From Chromera velia (lineage: Eukaryota > Sar > Chromeraceae): a stretch of DNA of 22,500 nt. How positions within the stretch are numbered: position 1 is the first letter of the stretch; every line of letters starts with the position of its first letter. The DNA is taken from NCBI GenBank assembly GCA_018398765.1, contig JAHBMJ010005275.1, forward strand, positions 1-22,500, given 5' to 3'. The notes beneath the pieces were generated by a model. It was not told where the DNA came from and searched no databases. It saw nothing but the letters and a program-made list of their open reading frames with translations. Shown piece after piece: positions 1-11,885 of the stretch. The position numbers and the translations under genes are program-made.

Positions 1-74
<74 letters not shown>
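1..74. repeat. (TTGA)n microsatellite
   Basis: An essentially perfect tetranucleotide array with period TTGA/GATT, running from the first base of the window to about 74. It ends 24 bases before the first recognisable START-gene exon, so it probably lies in the preceding intron. Its left edge is outside the window. A short remnant of the same motif recurs near 850-870 in a later intron of the same gene. Confidence 0.95.
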
Positions 75-76
<2 letters not shown>

Positions 77-98
77 CCGTCTGCATGCATCCATGCAG

Positions 99-1591
99 AG
101 ATACACGAATCTTTTGGGATTCGGGGTCGACGCCCTGGACGATCCCGACAAGGAGTGCCTCATGGTGCGTTGGTGCGTGCGTCAGTGGCTGCATGCGTGG
201 CCTGTTTGAGCCCTCTGTCTCTCATTCTGGTCGTGTGCGTGGGTATCCAGGGGGGGTTAATGGATGGGAGTTTGGGCGTTGGAAGGATGGTTTGAGTCTT
301 CCTTCCTTTATGTGTGTTAATTCAGAAGTTTGGGGAGCTGTTCTACGGATCGCTCCAAATTTTCCAGTGTTGTCATGAATCTGGTTCGATCGGAAAAGAA
401 CGAACACATTGCAAGAGTAAAGAGAGGAAATGGCTCAAAAACAAAACGCGGAGAGCGGAGAGGGCACAAAGATTTTCCAGTGACAAATTGATTGGAAGAA
501 TAAGGGACTCTGTGTACGCACACATGATTGTGTGAGTGGGATCGACAGTTTGATTTTCTTTCATCTTCTCTTACTGCCTGCAGGTGCTTGCGAAGTCCTT
601 GAATGAGGAAAGTCTTTTCCTCTGTAGGGACAAAGAGGTTTGTCTGTCCATGTGTCTGTTCGTGCGTCTTCTTTTGTTGTGCTACGGTCTGTCTGCGTTC
701 CGTTTCCCTCTGTAGCTATCTGTCTTCTGCCTGTCTGGGTCTGCGCATGCATCTGTCCCTCCCTCGCCTTTCAATCGTCTCGCTACCAGACCAAAGCCCG
801 CTAAGTCCCTTCCGGCGCTCATATGCTTCCTTGCTTGCTTGCCTGGTTGATTCATTGATTGATTGATTAAAAGAGGAAGTGAATGCACCACTGATCCACT
901 GATCTGATGATCCATCCCTGCAGGTCCCAGAGATTGACCCCGCCAAGCCCAGAATGGACATCCACCTCTTCGCATTCATCATGACGCCAGACCCAACAGG
1001 GAAACCCGCAACCAAGGTGCAGTTCTTCGCCAAATTGGACCCCAATGTCAGTCAGTCGGGCAGTCAGGCAGTCACTTAGGCAGTCAGTTAGTCTGTCTGT
1101 CAGTCAGTCAGTCAGTGAGTCAGGCAGGCAGGCAGGCAGGCAGACAGACAGACAGGCGGGCGGGCGGGCGGGCAGGCAGGCAGGCAGAGAGGCAGGCAGG
1201 CAGGCAGGGAGGCAGGCAGGCAGTCAGTGAGTAAGTCAGACAGGCGGGCGGGCGGGCGGGCAGACAGGGAGGCAGGCAGGCAGGCAGGGAGACAGGCAGG
1301 CAGTCAGTCAGTGAGTCAGTCAGTCAGTGAGTCAGTGAGTCAGTGAGTCAGTGAGTCAGTGAGTCAGTCAGTCAGTCAGAGGGCAAAGGACAGTTAGAAA
1401 AATGCAAAGGCGTCCCTGGTCTGACGTAATCAACTACAACGCGCCGATTGATCGATCAGCCGAGGGGGGACTTTCGGCCTTTTTTTCTTTCAATTACTCG
1501 GACAGACAGACCATCAGGGATGGGGGATCGAAAGCTGTATGGCTGGCTGATTGGAAGGAGGGACGAAAGACGGAAGGGAAGGAAGGAAGAA

Positions 1592-1629
<38 letters not shown>

Positions 1630-3018
1630 AGAGACCTGCCTGTGCCTGCACGGGCGCTTCCCTCCTCCCTCTTCGATCTCTCTCGATTCCCTTCCTATCG
1701 CCTCCATCGTCTGCACGCACCCATTTTCGCAAAGGGAAAAAAAGAGTTGCAATCAAAATGCTTAATTCTTGCACTCCGCGTCTCAAATCAAAATAATTTC
1801 TTACCTTCGCCATGCCTTTCTCATGCAATCGTTAGATCAGCATGAGAACACTCTGACAGTTTGTGTCCAGATCGACTCACTTCATCTCGGCCTTTCGTCC
1901 TTTCCTTTCTCTGCAGATCAAAGCCATTCCCCAGTGGGTCACTAACGCTGCCACAAAACAAATCAGCAACATGTCAGTGAGTTTTTCTGTCTCTGCGTGA
2001 ATTAATTTGATTCACCATGGGGGTCTTTTCTTTGAGTGGGTGGGTGCGCAGGAGTGCAACTTCGTGTGGATGAGGGAACGAGTGGCTTATCTCCTCGGCT
2101 TGTTCATGCAGTCACTCGGTGATCAGCGCCCTTGTCCCAGTACTCACTTACTCACTCTGACTTTCGTCTCTCTTTGACGTGCGCATGTTTTTAAGTTTTT
2201 CTTCTGTCTTTTTTGCTTCTCTTTTTCTTCTCGCTGCCTTCTGTGTCTCCTTTTCGTCCCTTCTCTGGCTCTCACCCTCACATACAGACCACCACACCGT
2301 TCAGACACAGGCACAAACGTCCAGATTCATTCATTCATTCAAGTCTGTGCCGGTGCGTGAAATTAACGAAAAAATGAATGCAGGACGTACACCTCTGTGA
2401 GGAATCTGGCGGCAAAGTTCAAGGGCTCTCTGTATGAGCAGAGGGTGAAGGAGAAGAGACACATTTATGGTGCGTGAGTGACAATGTGGGAATTCGTCCA
2501 TTCTTCCTGTTTATTTTTTTCTTGCTGGACGTCACTCATGCGAAAGAGGACGGATGGGTTTGTGCATTCATTCTTTTTTTTTCTTTTGTTTTGCTCGTGG
2601 ATGGGTTTGTGCATTCATCCTTTTTTTTTCTTTCGTTTTTCTCGTGGATGGGTTTGTGCATTCATCCTTTTTTTTTCTTTCGTTTTTCTCGTGGATGGGT
2701 TTGTGCAATTGACATCACACGAAAAGCCAGCATGCAGAAAGGAAATCTGCATGGTCTGGTGTGAGCTGAAGAGAAAGAAGAGAAGGTCCTGAGAGCTCCC
2801 AGTGCAAGCAAGTACACGCCCCCGGCCTCTTTTTGCTGCGCCTCCTCGCGCTCGTGTCGCATTCTTGTGCATCCGTTTGTGTGCCTACAGGGTTCCTTGA
2901 AGAGATTCTCAACATTGCTCAGACAACAAGGGCGGCGCGCACTCCTGCGGCACAGACGACCATCGGGTTTGGAGACGTGGGGGGGAGAACAGGGGCAGTC
3001 TCCAGTAGGGCCCAATGA
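99..3018 (+). CDS. START-domain (StAR-related lipid transfer) protein, 3' part, six exons
   Basis: Likely a lipid-binding START protein; ligand unknown. Exons read as 99-164, 584-637, 924-1046, 1917-1976 (or to 1996), 2384-2469 and 2891-3018, ending in TGA. Acceptors are (t)gcag or acag and donors are GT (gtgcgt, gtttgt, gtcagt, gtgagt, gtgcgt). The first three junctions are phase 0 and the last is phase 1. The spliced protein has the typical C-terminal START order: a D-A-L-D-D segment, a strand with CRDKEVPEIDPAKPRMD, then HLFAFIMTPDP, KVQFFAKLDPN and IPQWVTNAATKQISNM, followed by a long basic helix. The IPQWVTN turn before the last helix is the strongest family hallmark. One oddity is that ending exon 4 at the good gtgagt donor (1977) puts exon 5 out of frame. 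A GT at 1997 (gtgaat) restores frame and adds six residues. The tail after the helix is low complexity. The 5' end lies before the window. Family assignment is by eye. Confidence 0.62.
1047..1380. repeat. Compound (CAGT)n/(CAGG)n/(CGGG)n microsatellite in START intron 3
   Basis: About 330 bases of interleaved tetranucleotide arrays: CAGT, CAGG, CAGA, GCGG and GTGAGT-like units. They start exactly at the donor of intron 3. The donor hexamer gtcagt is itself the first unit of the array, so the repeat may have grown from the splice site. The reading frame through it (1045-1230) is repeat translation, not a gene. Confidence 0.9.
1594..1626. repeat. (GA)n dinucleotide tract
   Basis: A run of GA dinucleotides within START intron 3, flanked by purine-rich sequence. 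The long Ser/Leu- and Glu/Arg-rich frames overlapping it on both strands are products of the repeat. Confidence 0.9.
2553..2708. repeat. 47-bp tandem repeat (3 units plus a partial) in START intron 5
   Basis: Units begin at 2553, 2600, 2647 and 2694, exactly 47 bases apart. Each starts GATGGGTTTGTGCATTCAT, continues with a T-rich tract and ends CTCGTG. The second and third units are identical and the first differs at a few positions. The fourth is cut after about 14 bases. The array lies wholly in the intron between exons 2384-2469 and 2891-3018. Confidence 0.92.
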
Positions 3019-3059
3019 AATTTCAGACGTTGCCAGTGCACATCTATTTTCAACGACGC

Positions 3060-3943
3060 TCTAACCGCAGTCCGTCTTCTTCGGAGAACCGTGTCAGTCC
3101 AGGCTCTGATTGTAAGAACATACGAGTACTGTTGAGGTATATTTGAACTAGCACGTAGAGTCGTAGACCAGCATCCACTCTATACTCATAGAAATTGGAG
3201 CTTGGAATAAATTGAAACGCTGCCAGTGAATTCCATTTAAATTCAACTCATCTTTCTTCGTATTATTCCGAATTAGAAAAGCTACTAGAAAAGATGAGAT
3301 GCGGCATTTTGTTCTTGAACTTAATCTCTAGAAGTTACCCCAGAGTTAATAATTAAATTTGCAATAGCTCTAGTAATAGCTTAGTGTAGAACTTAGTTTG
3401 TTATTTATATTTCTTATACAGTTTAGCATACAGTTAAATTTATACAATAAGTCTATGATTAAGATCCAATGGTGTAAAAGATGTTGTTTTAAAGTAGAAG
3501 CATGAATTTCTGTGATAAATTTTAAAAAGTCAATTAACCATTCGTATTAAAGGCTATAATTTAAAGCTAAAAGCTAGGCGCGATCTAGGGCGCGATCGAA
3601 GAGATGAAACAAGCGGTGCTATAGAATCGATACTGAAGTGTAGCCGAGAGTGTTCGGAAAGTAAACAAAAAGAAAAATACAAATACTCTGAATTAACTGA
3701 ATAAACTGTATAGTAGTAGGTCTGGCTCCTAAGCTAGAAGCGTTAAGCATAAACCTGAAAGTTTGGGTTATATCAAAAACATAAGTTTAATTTAATTTAA
3801 TAATTTTGAGTGACATAAATTTTAAACATTGTGAGTCAATTTGTGACATAAACATGTTTGACCAGCACTTAGACCACCATATTATTGCTAGTATTGTTGT
3901 CTTCATTTTAACGAAAATATGCAAATCAATATTTTATATATAT

Positions 3944-3987
<44 letters not shown>

Positions 3988-4140
3988 TTTTACTTGCTCA
4001 ACTCATTGATCGAAATAAATGCACTCTGAAACGAAAGATCAACTCAGATCATCGATTGGATCTGTTCTATGACATGAACTAGCTCTTTCGTAGTTACTTT
4101 TCCTGTCCTTCAACGTTTAATTATCCGAGCCGAATTCAGT
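3060..4140. other. AT-rich island between convergent genes; no gene seen
   Basis: Composition changes sharply from mixed GC to strongly AT-rich just after the START stop codon, and changes back around 4140. I see no open frame of useful length on either strand, no tRNA and no clear inverted repeats. A (TA)n tract lies near 3932-3984. A short GC-rich patch with repeated GCGCGATC occurs near 3577-3600. It could be a decayed insertion or ordinary 3' flanking spacer. Confidence 0.6.
3932..3984. repeat. (TA)n microsatellite
   Basis: About 50 bases of alternating T and A with one interruption (ATAATAT) near the middle, inside the AT-rich island. It is self-complementary and could form a cruciform. 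Confidence 0.93.
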
Positions 4141-4547
4141 CTCCTCCCTTCCCTTCCTGCCGATCACAAAAGAAACGACAGACACGTGCAGTCTCTCTCT
4201 TGGCATGCGGCGGCGGCTGGATCAAGGTCGCATGGAGAGGAAAATAATAAAATTTGATCGATCGGAAAGCTCAAAGAGCCATCTTGTCAGCTCTCCGTGA
4301 GATAAAAAGTCATGTGATGGCAGTGCATCAGCGTTTGATTGACTGCGTGCAGCTACAACGATGCTGAGGCCTGGTGAGAATGTTTCACTGTGAGTTAGTT
4401 GGCGGCTATACATCTTTCCCAGCATCACCGGTCGCCCCTTCTCTCTCTCTCTATTCACACAGCTAGGCCTCCGGAGAGACGTGCGCATGCAAGCTCACCC
4501 ACGTCGAAAGAAGGAAGACGCAAGGCTGCTCTGCTCAACGCACGGCA
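4141..4547. other. Spacer 3' of the large minus-strand gene
   Basis: Mixed-composition DNA between the AT-rich island and the stop codon of the minus-strand gene. It contains pyrimidine-rich CTCT runs near 4190 and 4440. Open frames here (for example 4222-4488 minus) are short and low complexity. I see no exon signals, and it presumably includes the 3' untranslated region of the minus-strand gene. Confidence 0.45.
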
Positions 4548-7500
4548 TCACGGGGAGAGGGCAGAGGCCCCCGAGGGAGAGAGAGATCCATACAACAGAG
4601 GGGAAGAGGGGGCGGAAGGAGAGAGAAAGTCCATACACAGAAGAGAGCTGCCCCCTCCTCTTGGGGACAATGTGACCCCAACAGGATCCCTTGGACTTCT
4701 CTGTTGAAGTGTGCATTGGCGCAAAGAGGGAGGAAGCGGTGGGGGACGCACCATTCCCGCCTCCTTTAGTTGGTGGCGAAATTGTCCAATGATGTTCGCA
4801 CTGCATGGGGAGAGGAGATCGATTCCCCCTGCAGCACTGGCAGCAGTAGCAGTGGCCTGCCGTTGGGTGGTGGTGTGTGTGCTCACTGAGGGTCCTACTC
4901 CTATTTTGGATTCCTGGTCATCTTCAGAAACGCAAAATCCGGACTTGCGGGCCCGGCCTGCCTTGAGGCTGAAGCACATCTGGCGCCGCCGTCCCAAAAC
5001 GCCCAACCGAGGCCGGTTGTGGCTGTTGTGGCTTTGCCTTTCTTGTAAGTCGGTTTCTGAGAAGATGAAGGGAATGGGCGGCGGGATGGCCGGTCGGACC
5101 TGCTGCGTTGTCCTGGGCGTCCGTGAGCTCGCTCCTCTGCGTTCTCTGCTTCTCCTGCCTCGCGCTGGTGGATCTTCTGAGAGGGGACCCTGAAGTTCAA
5201 CCTGCATCCCTTTGCCTTCTTCGTCGTGTGGGTGCGCAGACGAGAGTGTCGCTGACTGGTGGGGCGGCTCAAGCGAGAGGGACAGAGTGGGGGGGAGGTC
5301 GGAGGGGGGCCTGAGGACGATGGGGGGGGGAAGAGACGGAGGGGGGGCCTGGCTGATGGAGTCCAGAAGGAGGTGGGGGAAGTCTGATTCTTCTTCTTCT
5401 TTTTCTCCTTCGGCTCCCGTCTCGTCAACAGAGTCAAAAGGGGGCCTCGGAGGGCAAAACCGCAATGGGGGCATCACGCTGCTTGCAACGTCGCTGCGGC
5501 TGTCATGACGGGTGATTGGGTGCGGCTGTTTTTGAGAGACTGACAGGCTGGCGTGGGGGTGTCCAGAGGCGCGTGGATGGGACAGAGGGAGAGGGGGAGC
5601 AAAGGCTGGGCAGGACGCCTCCCAGAATTCATCGCTGCTCGACGGCGGCGGTGCCTTTCGGGATTTGCTCCATTTTTTTGCCATCCAGGCGGGTGCGTTT
5701 TTGGGAGGGAGGAGAGAGGTGGCGTCCTCGGCGATAAAATCCAGAGCCTCTATACCTGGGTGAGGGGGGATGCAGTAGGCTTCTGGGTTCCATTCATTGG
5801 TTCTTTTTCTCTTGTCCCACTTGAATTTGAGAGGGGAGGAAGGATTGGGGGGCATCTGTCGCTCTTTGGCGTGCATTAGGGGTGGCGGTCTTCTGGTGGG
5901 ACCTGCGGAAAGGCTTCCTTGGTTGGAACTTCTCTTGAGAGAACGGGAGGGCTGATGGTAGGAGAGTCGGGGGGATTTTGTTGGCTTCTTAACGTTCGGC
6001 CTTTCATATAGAGCGGGACTGGAATCGAAATCTGAGGGCCTGTTTAAGGATTTGATCCTCTTGCCGGAAGGGTGTCGGATTCCTTTGGTTGCTGCGTTTT
6101 CTGCAGAGGGGAAGGAAATTGCGAATCTTCGGAGGGCAGCAGAGAGACCGTTCGAAATGCTTCTCTGGGATCGAATCACAGGACCGCCTCCTGGAATGTT
6201 GGTGTATTCTTTTGGGGGTCGCCACTTACTGGCACTTCTGTTTTGACTTTGAGAGTGGATCACATTGCTTTGTCTCTGCTGAAGTGCTCTCTCCCTCGAC
6301 GTCGGTTTTCTCTCCAACCTCTCCCCCTTCGTTTCTCCCACGCCGTCCTCTTTGCCCCCCCTCCTGTTCTGTCGTCGTGTCGTCCTTCCCAGCAGCTGCT
6401 GCCTCGTTGAAGATCTCGATGAGGGCGCACGAGGGGGCTCTTGGGGGGTCCGGGGGGGAGCTGCAGGGTCTGCAGGCGGGGGGGGCAGAGAGGAGGGCGG
6501 GGCTGCAGCCGCAGGGAGAGGGAGAGAGGCCTTGGGTTCCCTTAGACGGGACACACCCTCTCCCTTCGATGATACCATTCTTTGTTGTGGTGCTGCCATC
6601 CTGAGACGATCTGTGTCTCGACTGTGCATTTCTGCCGAGTCTCTTCGAAGGGGGGCGCTCTCTTTTTCTTTTTGTACATCGGGGGAGCCGTCCTGGTTCG
6701 GCGTCTTTTGTTGTGCCTGCAAGGGAAGGGAAAGGAGAGAGAAGAGAGTTCTTTCCAGAGGCAGATCGCTCGACAAAAAAGGGAGGGACGACAGATAGTA
6801 AAAGAGAGAGAGAGAAAGACCGGCAAGCAGAACGCCAACAAGACAAAATCGGACAGGAAACTGGACAAGAAAGAAGCGCACAGACATGCCAAAGAGATCG
6901 AAGAGCAAATTGGACAGAGCAAGAGAAAGCGCGAGGGACGATGAAAACGAATGAAACGAGAAAATCTGCATGCCTCGACTGAGTGTCGGATCATGCATGA
7001 ATATGATGAGGGAGTAAAGGAGGCAAGGAAGGAAGGAAGGAAGGAAGCAGAGCGAAAGAAAAGAGACGAATCAAGAATGATGAAAACACAAGTCAGAGAC
7101 TGCATGTCTTTGTTTGATGCAAATGGTCTGTATGACTCCGTATGCCCCTCCTTATTTGCGTCAATTTAAGCCTAGATGAGACTGGCTGACACCTGCTGAA
7201 CCTAGAAGACAGTCCCCGGTGAATTACCGTGCCTGTTGGTTCGTTCAGTCACACTTACTTGTGGGATCGCGCCCCCCATCCCTGTTGTCTGCTGCTCCGA
7301 GTCCTTCACGTTGATCTCTTTTTCCTTTTGTGCCGCGGCCCCCCCTCCTTTGGCAGCCCTAAGGATGGCCTCGAGCTGCTCGATGGAAAGAGAAGAGGAG
7401 GAGGAAGAAGAGGGCTCTTCATTCTCCACTCCATGCGAGTGGCTCATCATCAGGAGCCTCTCTCTTGCGTCCTCGACCCGATCCGACATTCCCTTCTCCA

Positions 7501-8604
7501 AAGTCTCCACCTCACCCGACAGAGCAGCTCGCAGGTCCCCCAGCCGTCTGAGCTCCCCCCTGTACTCCGATACTTCAGTGCGCCACTGCTCGGCCTGCAC
7601 CCATGCAAACCCCTCACGCGCATCTTTCAACACGCAATAGACAGACTACATGATTCGAAATGGTCTCAATCTCATCTTTTTACGCAAAGACACTGCACAT
7701 GCATGCCAGCCGAAAAGCAGACACGACCATATGTATTCAACCTACAAAACGATCTGCGGACTGCATGGCAGATCGACTGATTGACCGCCTGCAAAACGGA
7801 CAAGAGGAGGCAGATCAAATCGGTAAAAGTTGAAACCCAGACATGCAGAGTGGCAATTACTAGGAAGCAACGTACACAGGCAGACGGTGTGCGTATCTCC
7901 ATCCCCTCCTCCACAACTCACGCACCAGTCACCCCCTGTCTCCCTCCGCTCACTCACTCTGACACACCCTCCTGACCCCAGCTTCCTTTCACGCACTTCT
8001 TGAAAGTCCCCTTCATTTATCCATTCATTCAGTTGACCATCCCATTGCGTTCACGCCCCCCCACGCAGTGCCCCCTCCCACCTGATCCTGCAGTCCCCTC
8101 AACTCCAGACGCATCGACCGCATCTCCGTCTCCTCTCCCACCAGCCGGATTTCCTGCACAAGCGTTTTCTTTCACGTGCATGAGGAGAGCAGATGGACAA
8201 CCAGACAAAAGAAAGAGACGGCCGGGTTCTTTTCTCTCCCCTTCCTTTCGGACAGAGAATACGGTTGCTTTTTCCCCTGTTTTTTCTTTTCCCCTCTCAA
8301 ACAAAAGCAGAGACAGGCAGAGAGATAGAAACGTTAGCAGACAGACAGGCAAACGATGAAAGTCTTTGGGAAGAAAAAATAATGCACCTCAGTGTAACCG
8401 CGCAGGCGTCACGCAAGAAGAGAATTTGCCTTAAGCTACAGCAGCGACGAAAGCAGAGACGCCCTTTGCCAGTGGAAACACACACAGAAAGAACACACAG
8501 AGAAAGCGCTCTAGATCCTCCCTTCCTCCCTCCCTCCCTCCCTACTTACCTTCTGATGGAGTGCCTCTCTCTCCCTATCCAGCTGCATGGACAGACAGAC
8601 AGAC

Positions 8605-8644
<40 letters not shown>

Positions 8645-8646
8645 GC

Positions 8647-8678
<32 letters not shown>

Positions 8679-8692
8679 GCAGACAGACAGAC

Positions 8693-8727
<35 letters not shown>

Positions 8728-11700
8728 TAGACAGACAGACATGTTGACACATTTAAACATGCAGTGGGAAATTCGTTATTGATCATGAATGAATGCCAAC
8801 GTATTAATTCAACCTCAGAGGACCAACCAATCGTCGATCTGCGACCGCACTGCACGAGAACGAGAACTCTTCTCGGGAGTCCGGCAGCGAAGCAAAGCGA
8901 CAGAAAGGAGGCCAAACTCTGCACATCTCTCATTGTGTGTCCATCCATGTTTTTGGACATCCATCCGGCGGTCTCCCTCACTTGGTCTCTCTCACCCTCC
9001 TGCCACGCCACTCGATCTCCTTGCGTGGAGAAAAGAAAAGAAACGCATGCAGGAACAGAGGGAGAAAAGAAACGCATGCGGAGGAAAGAGAACGGCCAAA
9101 AAGAATGAAGGAGAGCAAAACAAACCAGACAAACCGAGGCAGACAGGCAGGCAGACAAACACAGCTACACAGGACAGAGAGACGGACGGACCCTCAGAGC
9201 GTCCCCTTCAAGCTCCTGTTCCCTCAATTCCAGATCCCTCCGTTTCAGGTCCTGCAAAGAGAGGAAGGAATAAAGGCCCAAAAGAAGGAGGGAGGGAGGG
9301 GAAGAAGAGAAGAAAAGTTGTAAAGACAGCGAATGAACGTGCATGTTCCGGTGGCAGCTCGAGGAGCACAAATGAATCGTCAGATCGATTGAGCCGTTTT
9401 TAATTCAGAAACTTACTGCATGACGAAAAGGCGGGAGGATAAACAAACAACTGAGTAGACCGACCCTCAACTGACGGTGCAATGTCCTTCCTATGCAACA
9501 ATCATTTGATGCAGTAATCAAGACGCGCGAAAAAAAAAGCCTCCAGGAGGAAACAAAACAAAGCGATCACTTTCTTTCTCATTTTGTCCTTTAGTTTTCT
9601 TTTCCTCTCTCTCTCATTCTCTTTCTCTGTTTCTTCCTCTCTCCAACTAGCCACAGCTGAGTCTCTATCGGAGACGGAGCACCACATGCAGATCTCTGTG
9701 AAAGAAAAAGTGCATGGGCAAAAAAACACGGATGAATCGATGTACTTGTACAAACAGAGCGAGTGACCTCAAGATTGCGAATTCTTTCCAGAAGGTGCTG
9801 CACCTCCTGTGCCCCATTTGCCGAGAGACAGGACGACAAAGGAGCGCTGGTTTTTGGGCCCTTGCTGCCTTTCTTCACTACTTCTTCCTCCTTCTCTTCC
9901 TCCTTTGCTCCCCCTCCAGCAGGCCTCTGAGATGCCCCCCTCGAAGAACAGGAAGCACAAGTCTGAGGTTGAACTGCAGAGGAGACCTCTATGATCCCTC
10001 TGGAATGTTCTGCTCCTTGCGATTCGGCCTTTGTTGGTGTTCGCATCATCGCGCTGGCCTGTGTCCTTCTGCTGTCTGCAGAAGGGGGGGCGGCAGGGAG
10101 AGAGAGAGGAAGGGAAAGGGACGGGTGGGGGGCGTAGGGGAGGGGACCTCGAGACCGTCCCCCCCGGCTGCAACGGCGGCTCCGTCTTTTCCTCTGGAAG
10201 TTGTGCGGGGTGGTTCTCTGCAGGGGCAGGGGCAGGCTGTCTGACGTCTTTTCTCGCTTCTCTGTCATCGGCTTTTTGTCTTTCTCTCTGGCGCTTGTCG
10301 TGCAGGTGTCTGGGGGGATCTCTGTCTTCCTGTCGTTTCCCTTCAAATGATTCAAATTCCCTTCAGAACGGGAGTGAGAGACGGAGAGAGAAAGGTGGAC
10401 TTTGGGAGAAAACACTCCACAGCCCCCAGGCTGTTCTATGGAGGAATGAATTTCCTTTCGTTCTTCTTGCTTCTCCTTTTCCTTCTCCCTCCTCTGCCTT
10501 ACTTGGCTTCGAATGCGCAGGCCCCGAAGCGCCCCTCTTCCTCCTCTTCGGTTGCCTTCCTTTTCCTTGCCTTTCTGATCGGGGGGGGGAGGGACAGGGG
10601 AGTGGGGGACAGGACCCGGAAAGGGAGGCTCTGGACACGGTGGGAAGTCAGTCTGCTTCTCTGCTGGCAGGTGCCCGTCGGACAAAGAAAGGGGGGCGCC
10701 AACAGCGGCCCAAAACCGGGGGCGGTCCCCGGCAGAGAGGGGGCGACGGGTACGGGAAGACACCTTGGAGGGCAAAACAGAGGAGAGGGGGGTGATGAAC
10801 GATCCGGTTGGGGCCAGTTTATTCAGATGGGACTCTGAATGAGATCCAAGCGGGGGGGTGGGTGTTTTCTGCCCCTCACAATCACTCACGGGCGAATTGC
10901 TTTTCGACGAACTGTCCTCCTCCCCATGCCCCCAGAGATCCGAATACCATTTTGTCTTTTGGCTTTCTGCCGTCACAGTCGTCTCCCTCGCAAAGGCCTC
11001 CGAGGCAGCAGCACCGGCTGAGCCGCGGCTCTCGGGGAGTGCTGAAAAAACGTCCTCAGCCTCGGCTCCGAAAGGGGTGGGGGAGGACCAACTAACGTTG
11101 GACAGATCTTGCTCGGCCTCGGCCCAGGTGTCGGGATGGGGCCCGTCCGGGTTGTCGCCTTCTGCTGCGGCTTCCTGAACGCCCAAACGCCTCTTCCACC
11201 AGGCCATCAGCGTGTGGGGTCCCCTGGTCGTGTCAGGAGACCCGGCCGCTCCTCCAGCAGCAGCAGCAGCCGCAGCGTCTGTGTCAACGGCTGTGGAATG
11301 GGTCCGCACAGGACCCCCAAAGAAACGCTGGAACACCCTGCGGACAACCGGAACCCTCTGCTCTGTTGCGGGCTTAATGCCTCTCTCTTCGGTGTTTGGA
11401 TGGACACTTCTGTGCCGTCTTGATCGAGCGCGAGAGCTTCTGCGTCCCTCCGGAGGAGTCGGACTTCTTCCCAAATCCCCCTCCCTTTCTCGTTCTCTCT
11501 CGGCTGCAAGTTGACGAGAAACGTGCGCCATCTCCGCCTCTCGACGCATTGACTCCTCTTCCTGTAGCGTCTGGTCCCGGAAAGCGCGAAGGAAAGATTC
11601 GACTGGGAAGAAGGGACGGTGTCTGAATATGTTCTGCATCAATCTGTCGTGTCGATTTCCTGGAGTGTCCGTTGTTTGGGCTCTTGTTTGCTCGTTGGGA

Positions 11701-11885
11701 CTCTGGAAAGGAGGGCTCACTGGATCTTCCCCGGGACCCTCCCTTTCTGTCTCTTCCTCTTCCTCGGGGTCCGTCCCCGCGAACGTCAAATGAGTAGGGA
11801 AAACATCATCTCCCTCTTCCTCCTCTTCTTCTGCCCGAATGGGAAAGCCTGCGGCCTCTACTTCAACCTGAATTTCCGCATGCAT
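4548..11885 (-). CDS. Large coiled-coil protein with Ser/Pro/Arg-rich flanks, six exons
   Basis: I do not recognise a named family. Exons in coding order are 11885-9768, 9251-9192, 8582-8550, 8153-8082, 7594-7259 and 6716-4548. All five junctions are phase 0. Donors are gtcact, gtccgt, gtaagt, gtggga and gtaagt, and all acceptors are gcag. Summed codons give about 1595 residues. The start is ATG at 11885 with sequence aacc before it. The N-terminal 700 residues are disordered-looking: Glu runs near 19-24 and 41-45, a charged helix near 98-136, an Arg/Ser cluster near 148-160 and an Ala run near 204-210. A coiled coil of roughly 690-830 runs without a break across the small exons (RNLE, DLKRRDLELREQELEGDALR, LDREREALHQK, and so on). 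The final exon is Ser/Pro-rich, with one less repetitive patch around KFKWDKRKRTNEWNPEAYC. Likely a scaffold or cytoskeletal-type protein; this is inference. Confidence 0.66.
6717..7258 (-). other. Intron 5 of the coiled-coil gene
   Basis: Bounded on the minus strand by a gtaagt donor next to 7259 and a ccttgcag acceptor next to 6716. Both flanking exons are in phase 0. An open frame continues upstream from the last exon through this intron to 6998. It encodes Leu/Ser/Phe-rich repeats from a pyrimidine tract, so I treat it as intron rather than an N-terminal membrane region. Confidence 0.6.
8588..8744. repeat. (GACA)n/(CTGT)n microsatellite in an intron of the coiled-coil gene
   Basis: About 155 bases of ACAG tetranucleotides with a few substitutions (GATA, GCAT, GGCA). 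It begins six bases upstream, on the minus strand, of the acceptor for the 33-base exon at 8550-8582. On the sense strand of that gene it reads CTGT, a pyrimidine-rich run immediately before the acceptor. The Cys/Leu/Ser-rich minus-strand frame through it is repeat translation. Confidence 0.93.

Noticed and set aside
3132-3700. Copia-type LTR suggested by TGTTGAGGTATATTTG
   Set aside because: No matching 3' end with a flanking target duplication and no coding domain nearby; the similarity to LTR starts is only a few bases.
6717-6998. N-terminal extension of the last minus-strand exon (Leu/Ser/Phe-rich, looks membrane-spanning)
   Set aside because: It is translation of a pyrimidine-rich intron. 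A clean gcag acceptor at 6716 and a gtaagt donor at 7258 join two good exons in phase.
8511-9158. 215-codon minus-strand frame with Cys-Leu-Ser-Val repeats
   Set aside because: Translation of the GACA/CTGT array; only the 33-base segment at 8550-8582 looks like an exon.
9714-10838. Plus-strand frames of 160-254 codons opposite the first minus-strand exon
   Set aside because: They mirror the strongly coding minus-strand exon, have no splice or start context, and encode compositionally odd Gly/Arg/Ser sequence.
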